Below the pieces are notes generated by a model. The model saw nothing but the letters and a program-made list of their open reading frames with translations. It was not told the DNA's origin and ran no database searches. A stretch of 64,000 bases of DNA from Cepaea nemoralis (Eukaryota > Mollusca > Gastropoda > Stylommatophora > Helicidae): the NCBI GenBank assembly GCA_014155875.1, contig JACEFZ010016149.1, positions 1 through 64,000 of the forward strand, written 5' to 3'. This document shows positions 10,443 to 20,988 of the stretch, one piece after another. Position 1 is the first letter of the stretch. Every line of letters begins with the position of its first letter. The translations under genes and the position numbers were made by a program.

Positions 10443-10595
10443 AGGTTGTATTTTTAATGACTGTGCAGTGTTTGAAAATATTGCTGGTCCAAGTTTTGTA
10501 TTCACCCTCTGTAAAGTTCATGCAACATAATAGGTAAATACAAAACTTGGACCGGCAATATTTTCAAACACAGCAGTCATTAAAAATACACCCTG
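10443..10595. mobile_element. MITE-like hairpin element
   Basis: Inverted arms of about 57 bp (10443-10502 and 10539-10595) share GTATTTTTAATGACTG and CCAAGTTTTGTATT and enclose a loop of about 36 bp. The structure suits a small non-autonomous DNA transposon. The target duplication is not clear. Confidence 0.65.
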
Positions 10596-10734
10596 CACAA
10601 GAACCTTCTGATGCCATGAGGCACACTGGTTGTATGGTGCAAGGCCCATATTTAGAGCAACCGGCACTCAGTGGTGATACGGCGAACATCACACAAGCCC
10701 TCTTTACTTCCCGGGACATGTCCTGGAAATTAGG

Positions 10735-11150
10735 CTGTGTCCACCTGGCTGTCAAGGGTCAGTGAAACAAAATTAGGCTGTGTCAACCGGCTGTCAAGGT
10801 CAGTGAAACAAAATTAGGCTGTGTCAACCGGCTGTCAAGGTCAGTGAAACAAAATTAGGCTGGGTCCACCTGGCCTTCAAGGTCAGAGAAACAAAATTAG
10901 GCTGTGTCAACCTGGCTGTCAAGGTCAGTGAAACAAAATTAGGCTGTGTCAACGGGGCTGTCAAGGTCAGTGAAACAAAATTAGGCTGGGTCCACCTGGC
11001 TGTCAAGGTCAGTGAAACAAAATTAGGCTGGGTCCACCTGGCTGTCAAGGTCAGTGAAACAAAATTAGGCTGGGTGCACCTGGCTGTCAAGGTCAGAGAA
11101 ACAAAATTAGGCTGTGTCAACCGGGCTGTCAAGGTCAGTGAAACGAAATT
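10735..11150. repeat. 41-bp minisatellite, about 10 copies
   Basis: The unit contains GGCTGTGTCAACC, GGCTGTCAAGGTCAG and TGAAACAAAATTA. A variant with GGGTCCACCTGG alternates in the middle of the array. Confidence 0.95.
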
Positions 11151-11227
11151 CCCGCCTCAAAGAGGTTTGAACACATAACCATCAAGCCACCATGCTTGAC
11201 ACTGTGCTACCACAGCTCACTAACTTT

Positions 11228-11440
11228 CAGTCATCATCATCAAGTGCCCTGCCTGCTGACGTAGGCATTCATGGCTCTCCATAGATCTCGGTCTTTGGTG
11301 TTCTGGATCAACTCTGCTGATGATATTCCTCCATGCCACAGTCTCAATCCATCCAGCATCATGTCTCTGGTATGCTCCTGCCTCTTTTCCCATAAATCTT
11401 TCCAGTTGTTACAAAGTTCTCCAATGCCTTTCTTCAGGAG
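11228..11440 (-). mobile_element. LINE family B, 3' end only
   Basis: This is the reverse complement of the family B terminus: (TGA)n tail at 11228-11240, then the GCACTTGATGATG-adjacent coding end. Only about 200 bp remain, with no RT motifs. Confidence 0.75.
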
Positions 11441-11872
11441 TGCAAATAAAAATTACATCAACCAACTCCACCCCACACAAAAAACCTGCATGGGGATGAT
11501 ATCATTCTGAATATATTTATACTTTTACTAAAGACATACACCTGGAATTAAGAGTGCCAAAGAGGAGGAGGAAGAAATAAAAGAATCTATTTTAGTTCAA
11601 TAAATTATGATCTTATATCACTGCAGAGATAATAATAATAATGAATTTATCAAGATTATATTCATTCTTATCTAATGAGACATTCTCATCTACTAGTTGA
11701 ATATCACCTCATATTACTAATGAATTCACCAAGATTGTATCCATTCTTATCTGCTAGTTAAATATCACTCCATGTCACTCATAAATTAATCAAGATTATA
11801 TCTATTGTTATCTACTAGTTAAAAATTATCTCATATCAATTATTAATTAATCAAGAATAATTTTGTGAGCAG

Positions 11873-12312
11873 CACTCACCAAACCTGACACCCTACATTG
11901 TGCCATTGGCTTTAGCGGAGGAATTGGGAGGGTAAAAGCCTTATCCTAGTGCAAGGAAATGCAACCTAAAGGTCTTGGCAGGGCAGACCAGGTCCTAAGC
12001 CTTGGTCGGCAACTGGTTAAGGATCAAATCTCCGACAGGCGAACAGTCACAGTACTGCTTTGCTGATCCAGCAGCTTCTGCGGCTTGTATTGTTCTAGAT
12101 GTATTGGTGTTATCTATCCTCTGGAGTAAACTAGACAGGCCTAGAGAGGGATTATGCTGCATGGCAACAGATGGTCTCTATAATTCAGCCCAGGTTTTGC
12201 GCTATGAATAGGTATAACATTCGCTATCGCAGTAGGTTGTTATTGTTGTGCCTTGTTAGAAGCACAATGTAACAAACTATTGCTTGTCAAGACAGCAAGG
12301 TGAACGACAGAC
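11873..12312 (+). mobile_element. LINE-A derivative, 5' UTR joined to tail (copy 3)
   Basis: It follows the family-A 5' UTR from about base 75 (CACCAAACCTGACACC) to GGTTTTGCGCTATG. It then has about 45 unrelated bases and joins the 3' tail at GAAGCACAATGTAACAAAC, with a diverged terminal hairpin near 12283-12300. Like the copies at 1926 and 2864 it has no coding part. Confidence 0.7.
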
Positions 12313-12326
12313 ATTAAGAAAAATAC

Positions 12327-12875
12327 GAGGGGGCTTTAAATGAAAACCTTAAAAGTGTGATAGAAATTAATTACAATAACCATGCCATTGTCTTGTAACC
12401 TGTCAATATTGTTGTTATGGATGTCAAGAGTGTTAAGCATGTGACATCACAGTGCAGATGAACACAGTGACGTCATAAGGATAGTTTGAAGATGGCCGTC
12501 CAACTTTTGATATGCACCAAAGAGAAGCAGGTTTCTGTCATTCATTTTTTTATCAGCGTGGGGTGAAACCTATAGAAATTCATTGGCGAATGAAGGTCCA
12601 GTATGGTGATACATGCCTGTTAGTCAAGTAAGTGTATGAATGGAGTAGGAATTTTTGACCCACAATCAAATCCAAATAAATGTGTCCTTTTGCAACATGA
12701 CAATGCTCGACCCCTGTACTGCCCATGCAACGGTTGAAACGATTAAAGACCTCAACTTTCAGTGTGTACCACATCCCCACTTAGCCTCAAGTGATTTCCA
12801 CCCGTTTAGACAACTCAAAGAATCATTGGGAAGAACAGGTTTTCATGTGAAGCCCTCTCATATTAAGTAACTAAA
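12327..12875 (+). pseudogene. Mariner-family transposon relic, internally deleted
   Basis: The start TACGAGGGGG resembles a mariner inverted repeat. Broken frames then show mariner transposase signatures: the N-terminal helix-turn-helix region (GVKPIEIHWRMKVQYGD, VYEWSRNF) and, after a large deletion, the catalytic-core strand LLQHDNARP with TIKDLNFQCVPHP and SDFHPF. The Asp of HDNARP is the second catalytic residue. The first catalytic Asp region is deleted and several stops occur, so it is dead. It ends about 50 bp from the splice donor of exon 3. Confidence 0.8.
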
Positions 12876-12923
12876 ATTTGTTGAAACTATGTATCCAAAA
12901 ACACACAAGAGAACAGAACATAC

Positions 12924-13018
12924 ATTAGACAGAATTTCCAGACCCTCATCGACTTCCATGTCCTCAATATCATGCTCTTCCTCTGTCCCACTCGGAGATG
13001 GGGACCAGACTGTTGTAT
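12924..13018 (-). CDS. SWT1: SWT1-like gene, exon 3 (acidic linker)
   Basis: This 95-nt exon has acceptor TATTTCACAG| and donor AAT|GTATGT. It is entered in phase 1 (completing the G left by exon 2) and left in phase 0. It encodes DTTVWSPSPSGTEEEHDIED and then MEVDEGLEILSN, an acidic low-complexity linker. Its 5' half lies inside a degenerate tandem repeat (12990-13330 and beyond), so several look-alike acceptor-plus-exon-start copies lie just upstream. The one at 13018 is the only copy leading into a long open acidic segment and a good donor. Confidence 0.6.
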
Positions 13019-13400
13019 CTGTGAAATAGTTAAACAACATACTTGGACTCAACAAAGAAAATGTATAACTGGTTTGTTGTGAATCCTGTCCCACGTGGAG
13101 GTGGGGACCGTAGTGTTGTATCTGTGAAATAGTTAAACAAAATATTATTTGGACTCAACAATTAAGAGGTATAACTGGTTTGTTGTGAATCCTGTCCCGC
13201 GTGGAGGTGGGGACCGTAGTGTTGTATCTGTGAAATAGTTAAACAAAATATTATTTGGACTCAACAAAGAAGGGGTATAATTGTTTGTTGTGACACTTGG
13301 AAACGGGGACCAGACTGTAGTAATCTTTGAAATGATTAAACAAAAGTTAGCTGCATGTCCACTGTAGGACGTCGCAATCAACCCCAGAATGTTTTGGTTG
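12985..13400. repeat. About 118-bp degenerate tandem repeat overlapping exon 3
   Basis: Units carry GGGGACC-GTGTTGTATC, TGTGAAATAGTTAAACAAAA and GGTTTGTTGTGAATCC. Three to four units lie here. Decayed units recur at 13555-13660, 13870-14045 and 15015-15105. Each unit carries the intron-3' end and first codons of exon 3. Confidence 0.75.
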
Positions 13401-13554
13401 TGTGTGATTTGCTAGGCAATATTCATGTTGAGTAATTTGCCACTGCTTTCTAAATGACTGACATCTCGTACCATCAAAATAAATGCAAAATTATCTGCTT
13501 CCAAATTGCCCACAGTTGATTGTGAGCGCTCGACTCAGTATGACGGTGAATGGT

Positions 13555-13660
13555 GGAACACGTTAAACAAAATATTATTTTGAATCGGCACAGAAGAAAT
13601 ACAGTTGGTTTGTTGTGAATCCTCTGCTCCATTTTGAGATGCCGACCATCCTGTACCATC
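13555..13660. repeat. Decayed unit of the exon-3 repeat
   Basis: It shows AAACAAAATATTATTTTGAA, GGTTTGTTGTGAATCC and the GACCATC-TGTA-CATC end of the 118-bp unit. Confidence 0.6.
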
Positions 13661-13662
13661 TA

Positions 13663-13855
13663 TAATGATTAATCATTATAATCATCATCTGTCCTGCCAA
13701 TTAGCGGAGGCGTTAATATCCCTATACAGATTTCAGTCCTTGGTGTTCTGGATCAATTCTGCTGCTGATATTTCTCAATTCCACCGTCTAAGTCCATCCA
13801 GCATTATTTCACCGGGTCTGCATCTTTTCCTTGTCTTTTTCATGAAAAGATTAAG
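13663..13855 (-). mobile_element. LINE family B, 3' end only (diverged)
   Basis: Reverse complement of the family B terminus, with an (ATGATTA) tail at the left. It is more diverged than the other copies. Confidence 0.65.
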
Positions 13856-13869
13856 CAAACTACTTTAGC

Positions 13870-14045
13870 TGGGTTCAAAACAGAAGAGATATCGCTGACT
13901 GTGAATTCTGTGGCTCACTTGGAGACGGCAGCCATTGTATAGCATCTAGGAAATGATTCAACAAAATACATGCTGGACACAACACAGAAGAGAAACTGTT
14001 GGTTGTGAATTCTTTGCCCCACTTGGCAATGAAAACTATCCTGTG
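13870..14045. repeat. Two decayed units of the exon-3 repeat
   Basis: Contains GAAATGATTCAACAAAATAC and GTTGGTTGTGAATTC landmarks of the unit seen at 12985-13400. Confidence 0.55.
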
Positions 14046-14046
14046 G

Positions 14047-14385
14047 CATCCTCCTCTTCTCATCTTATCATGTTCCTCTTGTATTTTGCGGTGTCGATGT
14101 GAAGTATAAACAACGGGAGAGTGCCCACTTATGGGCTTCATGTATTGAGATTCCCATGGACTCTGCTACTTCCTCTGTCCATCACTGACATGGTCGGACT
14201 CTTCTTTTGCTTCCATTTGGTCTGTACATCCTTGTTTGTTGTGATATACTGTTAGTTGGTAACCTAAGTTACATGGCCAAACTATTTGACTTGCTGCCTT
14301 CTTTAGATCCTCTTCTTTCATCCTGTATTCCACAGTGGGGCGCAGACCCTCAGCCAACTCACTGAAGTCCTTCTTTAGACTGGTT
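14047..14385 (-). mobile_element. LINE family K, 3' fragment
   Basis: The reverse complement is about 80 percent similar to 4570-4830, extends further 5', and has the same GGGAAT-CATGAAGCCCATAAG region and terminal CATGAT-AGATG tail. Confidence 0.6.
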
Positions 14386-14489
14386 CATGATTGGTTGGAA
14401 TTTGCAGCCAAAGTGTTTCTAAGGAATGAAAAAACAGCCCAACAACCAACCCTCCTTCGTCGTCTCTTGCATATGGCAGGTTATTTTTT

Positions 14490-14785
14490 TGGTGCTCACT
14501 TGCTTTGAACTCAAGTGTAGTCCATACATACTATTTATAGTAGTGATGGACTGAATTTTGCGTGTGGATTAGCTTTCCTTATTAACAGTGTCCCTCGCCA
14601 TCAGGTGAACCCACTCCGACTTCAGAGGTACTTGTAATTAACATCCCCAAGTCAAGGACGACAGGTCAACATTTTAGTCCAGCTGTCTGATGTAGGGGTT
14701 GAACCGCTTACCTTGGCATCAGCACACCGGATGTTTAAGAACATGCATTCTTACCCATTCGGCCATACTGACCTGCGTATCGTAG
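14490..14785 (-). mobile_element. SINE family 2, copy 4
   Basis: Full-length reverse complement of the family-2 SINE. The tRNA-like head is at 14700-14785 and the body contains CCCTCGCCATCAGGTGAACC. Confidence 0.75.
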
Positions 14786-15117
14786 GCTACAGCCCGACAC
14801 TATTCTTTTCATCCTTTAAGGGTCCCAGTAAAACACATGGGCAGCATCCTCCTTAGTCACCTCATTCGAATTGTGAGTAGGGTGGCAGTTTGAATATTCT
14901 TTGTTTCCCCTTAAAGCTCCCTTAACACACAGGCCGAGCCTTCTTAGTCACCGCTTACGACATGCAGAGTAGGTTACAATGTTACTATTCTTTGCTTCCT
15001 TGTAGGGTCCTGGTACCACATGGGGGTTGTAGCATCTATGAAATGATTAAATAAAATACTACCTGGACCCGACACAGAAGAGATTGGTTATGAATCCTCT
15101 GGATTTTTGAGTTTTAA

Positions 15118-16245
15118 AGTCCAGTGCACAGTTTTAACATTAAAGTCCAGTGCACAGTTTTAACATTAAAGTCCAGTGCACAGTTTTAACACTAAACTGC
15201 AGTGCAAGTTTTAACAGTAATATCCAGTGCAGTTTCAACATTACAGTCCAGTGCACAGTTTTATTATTAAATTCCAGTTCAAGTTTTAACAGTAATATCC
15301 AGTGCAGTTATAACATTAAAGTCCAGTGCACAGCTTTAACATTAAAGTCCATTACAGTTGTAACAGTAAAGTCCAGTGCACAGTTGTAACAGTAAAGTCC
15401 AATGCACAGTTGTAACAGTAAAGTCAAGTGCACAGTTTCAACATTACAGTCTAGTGCACAGTTTTATTATTAAATTCCAGTTCAAGTTTTAACAGTAATA
15501 TCCAGTGCAGTTTCAACATTACAGTCCAGTGCACAGTTTTATTATTAAATTCCAGTTCAAGTTTTAACAGTAATATCCAGTGCAGTTATAACATTAAAGT
15601 CCAGTGCACAGCTTTAACATTAAAGTCCATTACAGTTGTAACAGTAAAGTCCAGTGCACAGTTGTAACAGTAAAGTCCAATGCACAGTTGTAACAGTAAA
15701 GTCAAGTGCACAGTTTCAACATTACAGTCTAGTGCACAGTTTTATTATTAAATTCCAGTTCAAGTTTTAACAGTAATATCCAGTGCAGTTTTAACATTAC
15801 AGTCTAGTGCACAGTTTTATTATTAAATTCCAGTTCAAGTTTTAACAGTAATATCCAGTGCAGTTTCAACATTACAGTCTAGTGCACAGTTTTATTATTA
15901 AATTCCAGTTCAAGCTTTAACAGTAATATCCAGTGCAGTTTTAACATTACAGTCTAGTGCACAGTTTTATTATTAAATTCCAGTTCAAGTTGTAACAGTA
16001 ATATCCAGTGCAGTTTTAACATTAAAGTCCAGTGCACAGCTTTAACATTAAAGTCCATTACAGTTGTAACAGTAAAGACCAATGCACAGTTGTAACAGTA
16101 AAGTCCAGTGCACAGTTTTAACACCGTAGTCCAGTGCAGTTTTAACATTAAAGTCCAGTGCACAGTTTTAATATTAAAGCCCAGTGAACAGTTTTAACAG
16201 TAAAGTCCAGTGCACAGTTTTAACTTTAAAGTCTGGTGCATGGTT
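15118..16245. repeat. 26-bp minisatellite with higher-order units
   Basis: The basic unit is TAAAGTCCAGTGCACAGTTT plus TAACAT. Variants (CCAGTTCAAG, TTATTATTAA) group into blocks of roughly 100-190 bp that themselves repeat, for example 15240-15430 against 15500-15690. Short open frames on both strands are by-products. Confidence 0.95.
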
Positions 16246-16249
16246 TAAC

Positions 16250-16685
16250 TTCAAACTCTAGTGCACTGGCTTTTAGATTCTATGATTCCTGAAAAGGCCT
16301 CGCACCTATTGGAGTGAGACTGGTGGAGACTATTCCCCGTGCTGCAGTACCAAAGTACATCTCCACATACTACATAATTCCCCTTCCCCACTCCAAGCTC
16401 AGTAGACATGTTAGTGAAGTTGACAGTGAACTGCACTGATAACATCATGAACAAAATTGGACGTGCATCTGACACCCGGGGCTCATCTCCTGCACAAGTG
16501 AAGGACAGATTGGCCAGCTACTCCTCTGTGCATTCAGGCATACAAAATGTGACACCGCTATCATAACAGACCCACGGCAGCAAACTGCTTTGGGACAAAG
16601 ATGTTCTCCAAGCTTGGAAACCAATGGAGTATACTATACAGGTACTGAAACTTCACATCTGTGGAGAGGTATATTAAGTACATGA
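16250..16685. other. Unassigned intronic stretch
   Basis: No coding frame, tandem array or mobile-element landmark that I recognise. Confidence 0.4.
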
Positions 16686-16694
16686 AACTAGGTC

Positions 16695-18195
16695 TTAAAA
16701 GAAGAAGTCGCTGAGACCATGAAACATATGAAGAAAGGAAAAACAGCTGGGCCAGATGAAATCACAATAGAAGAATTAGAAGTATTGGGAGAATTTGGAG
16801 TAGATATATTAACCAAAATGTTGAATATTACAGCAGTGGATATTTACCCAGTGATATGCTGAAACCTGTAGCTGCACAGCTATGACCAAAAAGACCAGGA
16901 GCAATTGAATGCAAAGCTTTTCATACAATTAACCTCATAAACCATGTCACTAAGCCTCTACTCAGAATTATAACGAGAAGAAAAAGAAAGAAAATACAAA
17001 TGGAACTTACAGAAAAACAGTATGGTTTTGTGGAAGGAAAGGGTACAAACAATGCTATATATATATATTACGAACACTAATAGAAAGGTCAACAGAGAAA
17101 CAGAAAGACATATATTTCATAGATTATACTAAGGCATTTGATAAAGTAAAACATGATGAACTGATTAAAATGTTGGAAGATATCAACATTGATGGGAAAG
17201 ATTTAAGAATAATAAAGAATATTTACTGGAACCAAGTAGCAGCAATTAAAATGGGAAATAAAGAGGGTAGTTACGAACAGATAAAGCTAGGAGTACGACA
17301 GGGGTGTGTCTTGTCACCGGATCTCTTCTCCCTATATAGCGAAGTAATAATGAGAGAGATCAAAGAGAAGCCAGGAATACTAATCGGAGGTTATAATATA
17401 AACAATATACGCTATGCAGATGACACAGTATTGGTGGCGGATAATGCAACAGACCTACAACAATTGTTGGACATTGTAGTAACAGAGAGTGCAAAGAAAG
17501 GACTCTCCTTGAATATCAAGAAAACAGTAACAATGGTGATATCAAAGAAAATGGTGACACCAAAATGTGACATAGAAATAGAAGGGAAATTCTTAACCAA
17601 GTGGATAATTTTAAATACCTAGGGGCATTTATAACATCAGATGGAAGATGTACAACAGAGATTAAGAGCAGAATAGGGCAAGGCAAAAGCCGCATTTCAG
17701 AAAATGAAGAGTATCTTATGCAATAAGTCACTATCAATGAATGTAAGAAAGAGAGTGCTGAAATGCTATATAGAACCAGTTTTGCTGTATGGCAGTGAAT
17801 CTTGGAATGTAAATGAACAAATTAGGAAGAACTTAGAAGCAACAGAAATGTGGTTTTTGAGACGAATGTTGCGAATTCCTTGGACTGCCAGAGTAACTAA
17901 CAACGATTGCCTGAAAGAGGCTAATGAAACTAGAACACTATATACAACAATAAGAAAGAGACAAACAGCTTTCTTTCGGTCATGTGATGAGAAGAGAGGC
18001 ATTGGAGAACATCGTGACAACTGGAAAGATTGAGGGGAAGAGAGGCAGAGGCAGACCAAGAGAAATGATGCTGGATGGATTGAGACGGTGGCATGGAGGA
18101 ATATCATCAGCAGAGTTGATCCAGAACACCAAAGACCGAGATCTGTGGAGAGCCATGAACGCCTATGCCAGCTGGCAGGGCACTTGATGATGATG
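16695..18195 (+). mobile_element. LINE family B (RTE-like), 5'-truncated, with target duplication
   Basis: It is flanked by AACTAGGTC (16686-16694 and 18196-18204). Broken frames give the RT domain with FIDYTKAFDKVKHDEL, VRQGCVLSPDLFSLY and NNIRYADDTVL (the YADD catalytic box near 17410), then the thumb and the basic GKRGRGRPRE end, and a (TGATGATGA) tail. Frameshifts near 17610 and 17990, a small deletion near 16825 and other stops make it inactive. It is about 90 percent similar to 42088-44975. The endonuclease is absent by 5' truncation. Confidence 0.9.
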
Positions 18196-18289
18196 AACTA
18201 GGTCATGATTCAGCACAGCACTTACAGACTGGCTGGGATCAGGCCTGGGTTGGTCATGTTTCTTCCATAAGTTTCAGGTATTATATTAT

Positions 18290-19300
18290 ACAAACTATGC
18301 ATGGAAGATACTTATAATATAGTAACATATAAAGGCAGGAAATCAGACCCCTTCCAAATAACATCTGGCTTGAAACAGGGTGATGCACTATCGCCGCTAC
18401 TCTTCAATCTGGCTCTAGAGAAAGTTGTAAGGAAGGTAAAGGAGGAATGTGATATTGGAGGAACATCCAAGCTGCTTGGTTATGCAGATGATATAGATAT
18501 TATAGGGCAAAGTGAACAAAAGACATTAGAAATATTGACTCACTTAAAGGAAAAAGCCCAACAGATGGGGCTGGTTATCAACCAAGATAAGACAGAATAT
18601 ATGGTAATTTCAAGAGACGGAATGGCTAAAAACTCTGGCCACATACAAATAGATAATATGACCATTAAAAGAACGGAAACATACAAATACCTGGGTACAA
18701 TCTTCAACTGCTCCAACATCATAAGGGAAGAAATACAAACTAGAATCAACTCTGGAAATAAGATATACTATGCACTACAACATCTACTAAAATCAAAGGC
18801 GCTATCTCGTAACACCAAAATCACAATATACAAAACACTGATCAGACCAGTTGTGCTATATGGCTCTGAAACCTGGAGTACAACGAAAGGAGACGAAGCC
18901 TTGTTACAAACCTTTGAGAACAAAATTTTAAGACGCATCTTTGGACCCATTAGGGATACACAAAGTGGAGAGTGGAAAAGAAGAAGTAACAAAGACATTT
19001 ATGATTTGTTTAAGTCCCCGCTAATCACTGGTATCATGAAGGCTAATAGACTACAATGGCTGGGGCATATAGAAAGAATGGAAGATAATAGGGAAACAAA
19101 ACTCGCTTACACTCAGGAAATAAATGACCGTAGACCCCGAGGTAGACCAAGAAGGCGGTGGAGAGATAATATACATACAGACCTACAAGCACTTGGAATC
19201 AACGACTGGCAAGAGAAGGTCCACCAGAGAGACGAATGGAGACAGATTGTATTTGCAAGCAAAGAACCTCAATGGCTCGGAATGCTGAAGAAGAAGAAGA
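18290..19300 (+). mobile_element. LINE family D, RT C-terminal half, open frame
   Basis: A continuous frame from 18301 gives RT motifs LKQGDALSPLLFN and LLGYADDIDIIG (YADD near 18480), the linker LYGSETW, the LRRIFGP motif and a basic RPRGRPRRRW end. This is an APE-type LINE distinct from B. The endonuclease and RT fingers are missing. A (GAA)4 tail at 19287-19299 marks the 3' end, so the last 17 codons of the open frame (to 19350) are flanking DNA. No stop interrupts the remaining 330 codons, which suggests a fairly young insertion. Confidence 0.8.
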
Positions 19301-19394
19301 TTATATTGTTTAATCTCCAACCTAATACTCATAAGAAGGTAGTCTCTTAAAATAGTCATGAATGATTGGTGAATCAGCCTTGTGTTGATGTGGA

Positions 19395-19590
19395 TTGGTG
19401 CTGCAGACGGTAGATGACCTTCTCCAAGGCTGCCCCAAATACGACATACCTAGGCAAATCTGCTGTCCTGGAGAAACAACAGTGGAACTATGGACCAAAG
19501 AGTGAATAAAGACAATGAACTTTATGCAAGAAACAACATTGCAGTTATAGACAATAAATTTCAAGTGAATGAAAGAAGAAGAAGAGCAGC
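19395..19590 (+). mobile_element. Nimb-like LINE (family E), 3' tip
   Basis: It encodes the last residues of the C-terminal zinc-binding region (LLQGCPKYDIPRQ, compare LQDCPKYNISRQ at 27350). It then has a 3' UTR matching 27160-27200 and a (GAA)n tail at 19576-19588. Confidence 0.7.
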
Positions 19591-19894
19591 TTGTCCAAAG
19601 TGCCACACAGAATACAAATTCCACAGCTCCAGCGATGGCACCCCCCAGGGATATCCAAAAATATGTTTGCACTCATGAATCGAACGACTGAGTCTGAAAA
19701 TCAACCCTTGACCTTCGTAGCATGAGGCAGGTGGCTTGAACACTTCACCACAGAGACCCTTCTAGTATATGTACAAACCTAACAGCTCACGCTCCTGTGG
19801 CAGTTTTTACTGTGTGATTACCTTGACCTCTGTGTGTGCACATGTGTCTGTGTGAATGTGTGTGTTTAAACAATAATAATATGATATTGAGAGG

Positions 19895-20022
19895 TCAGCA
19901 TGGAAGAATGGATAAGAGCGCTCGTTCTTAAACACCGGTGTGCTGATGCCGAGGTAGCAAGTTCAACCCCCACACTGGTAAGTTGGACTAAAATAGTGAC
20001 TTCTCATCCTTGACTTGAGTGC
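19895..20022 (+). mobile_element. SINE family 2, copy 5, 5' half
   Basis: Good tRNA-like head (TGGAAGAATGGATAAGAGC, AGTTCAACCCC). The body stops at TCCTTGACTTG and resumes at 20708 after an insert. Confidence 0.7.
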
Positions 20023-20707
20023 CAGGTCGCAGCGCAGAGTCCATGACGCAAAAAGAAAGAGGAGCAAAACTCTTGAACCAAACATAGACATGGATCTAAG
20101 CGACCGACGTAAAACACAGATCACGTCAGAGTTGTTTGTCAATAGAGACAAGATTCACATCCTTGAGCTTGATGATGGAAGGAGTACGTTATGCCGTCTC
20201 TGATTCATGAGGCTAGTTACTGGCAGACCAACTTTGTTCATAGCTTAGATATACTTGAAGGAATACCCAGGATCATATCAGCACTGGCTTATATATAAAG
20301 ATCAAGATTCTTAGGACGGATGCAGGAATCTGGAAAGGAGATTGATAATGTTTCACCCGAAGGACATTTCGGTGACATTGGATAGACAGAAAGAATGAAG
20401 GACTGAAGTCCGATGTTGATAAGTCACAAGTAGCAAACAAGATCACCTGTTGCATATTCATTATTAATATTTTCTTACGATCGGCCAGTCTGATGTTCAC
20501 AGACACGATCGACATTTGAAACTTCATGAATTTATTCGTTTGATCTTTGCTAAAGAATGGCTAATTAAACATAGCCAAATCAAATCGACTACCAGCCTTC
20601 ATGTGAGTCTATCTTGTTGAATATTCATCCATGCTGTTTGCTGGATCTTGTCTGCCCTTCTAGACGTTGCAGTATTCGAGCCTATTGCTATTGTTATTTG
20701 ACCTTTG
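20023..20707. mobile_element. Insert of about 685 bp inside SINE copy 5, unidentified
   Basis: Bracketed by the two halves of one SINE, so it is a later insertion. A plus-strand frame of about 60 codons (20015-20203) contains AKRKRSKTLEPNIDMDLSDR, a hydrophilic peptide I do not recognise. It could be a retrogene scrap or an unknown transposon. I see no inverted ends. Confidence 0.45.
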
Positions 20708-20872
20708 TGCCAGGACAGATTACAGCATTGGGGACGTAAATTACAAGCACCTCTAAAGTCGGAGTGGGTTGGCCTGATGGTGAGGGACACTGGTAATAGG
20801 GAAAAATCAGTCCAGTGGACTAGAAGCAGTAGCACATATATGGACTAAGCTTGGGTTCAAAGCCAGCTAACA
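20708..20872 (+). mobile_element. SINE family 2, copy 5, 3' half
   Basis: Continues the body exactly where 20022 breaks (GGGGACGTAAATTACAAG) and runs to the GGTTCAAAG end. Confidence 0.7.
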
Positions 20873-20988
20873 TAAACAACAATATATAATAATGTAAGAA
20901 TAAAAACATGATCACATAATGTGTATTTCTTTGTAAAAAAAAAAAAAGTACAAATGGTATATAAGAACAGCATATGAACAATATTTAC

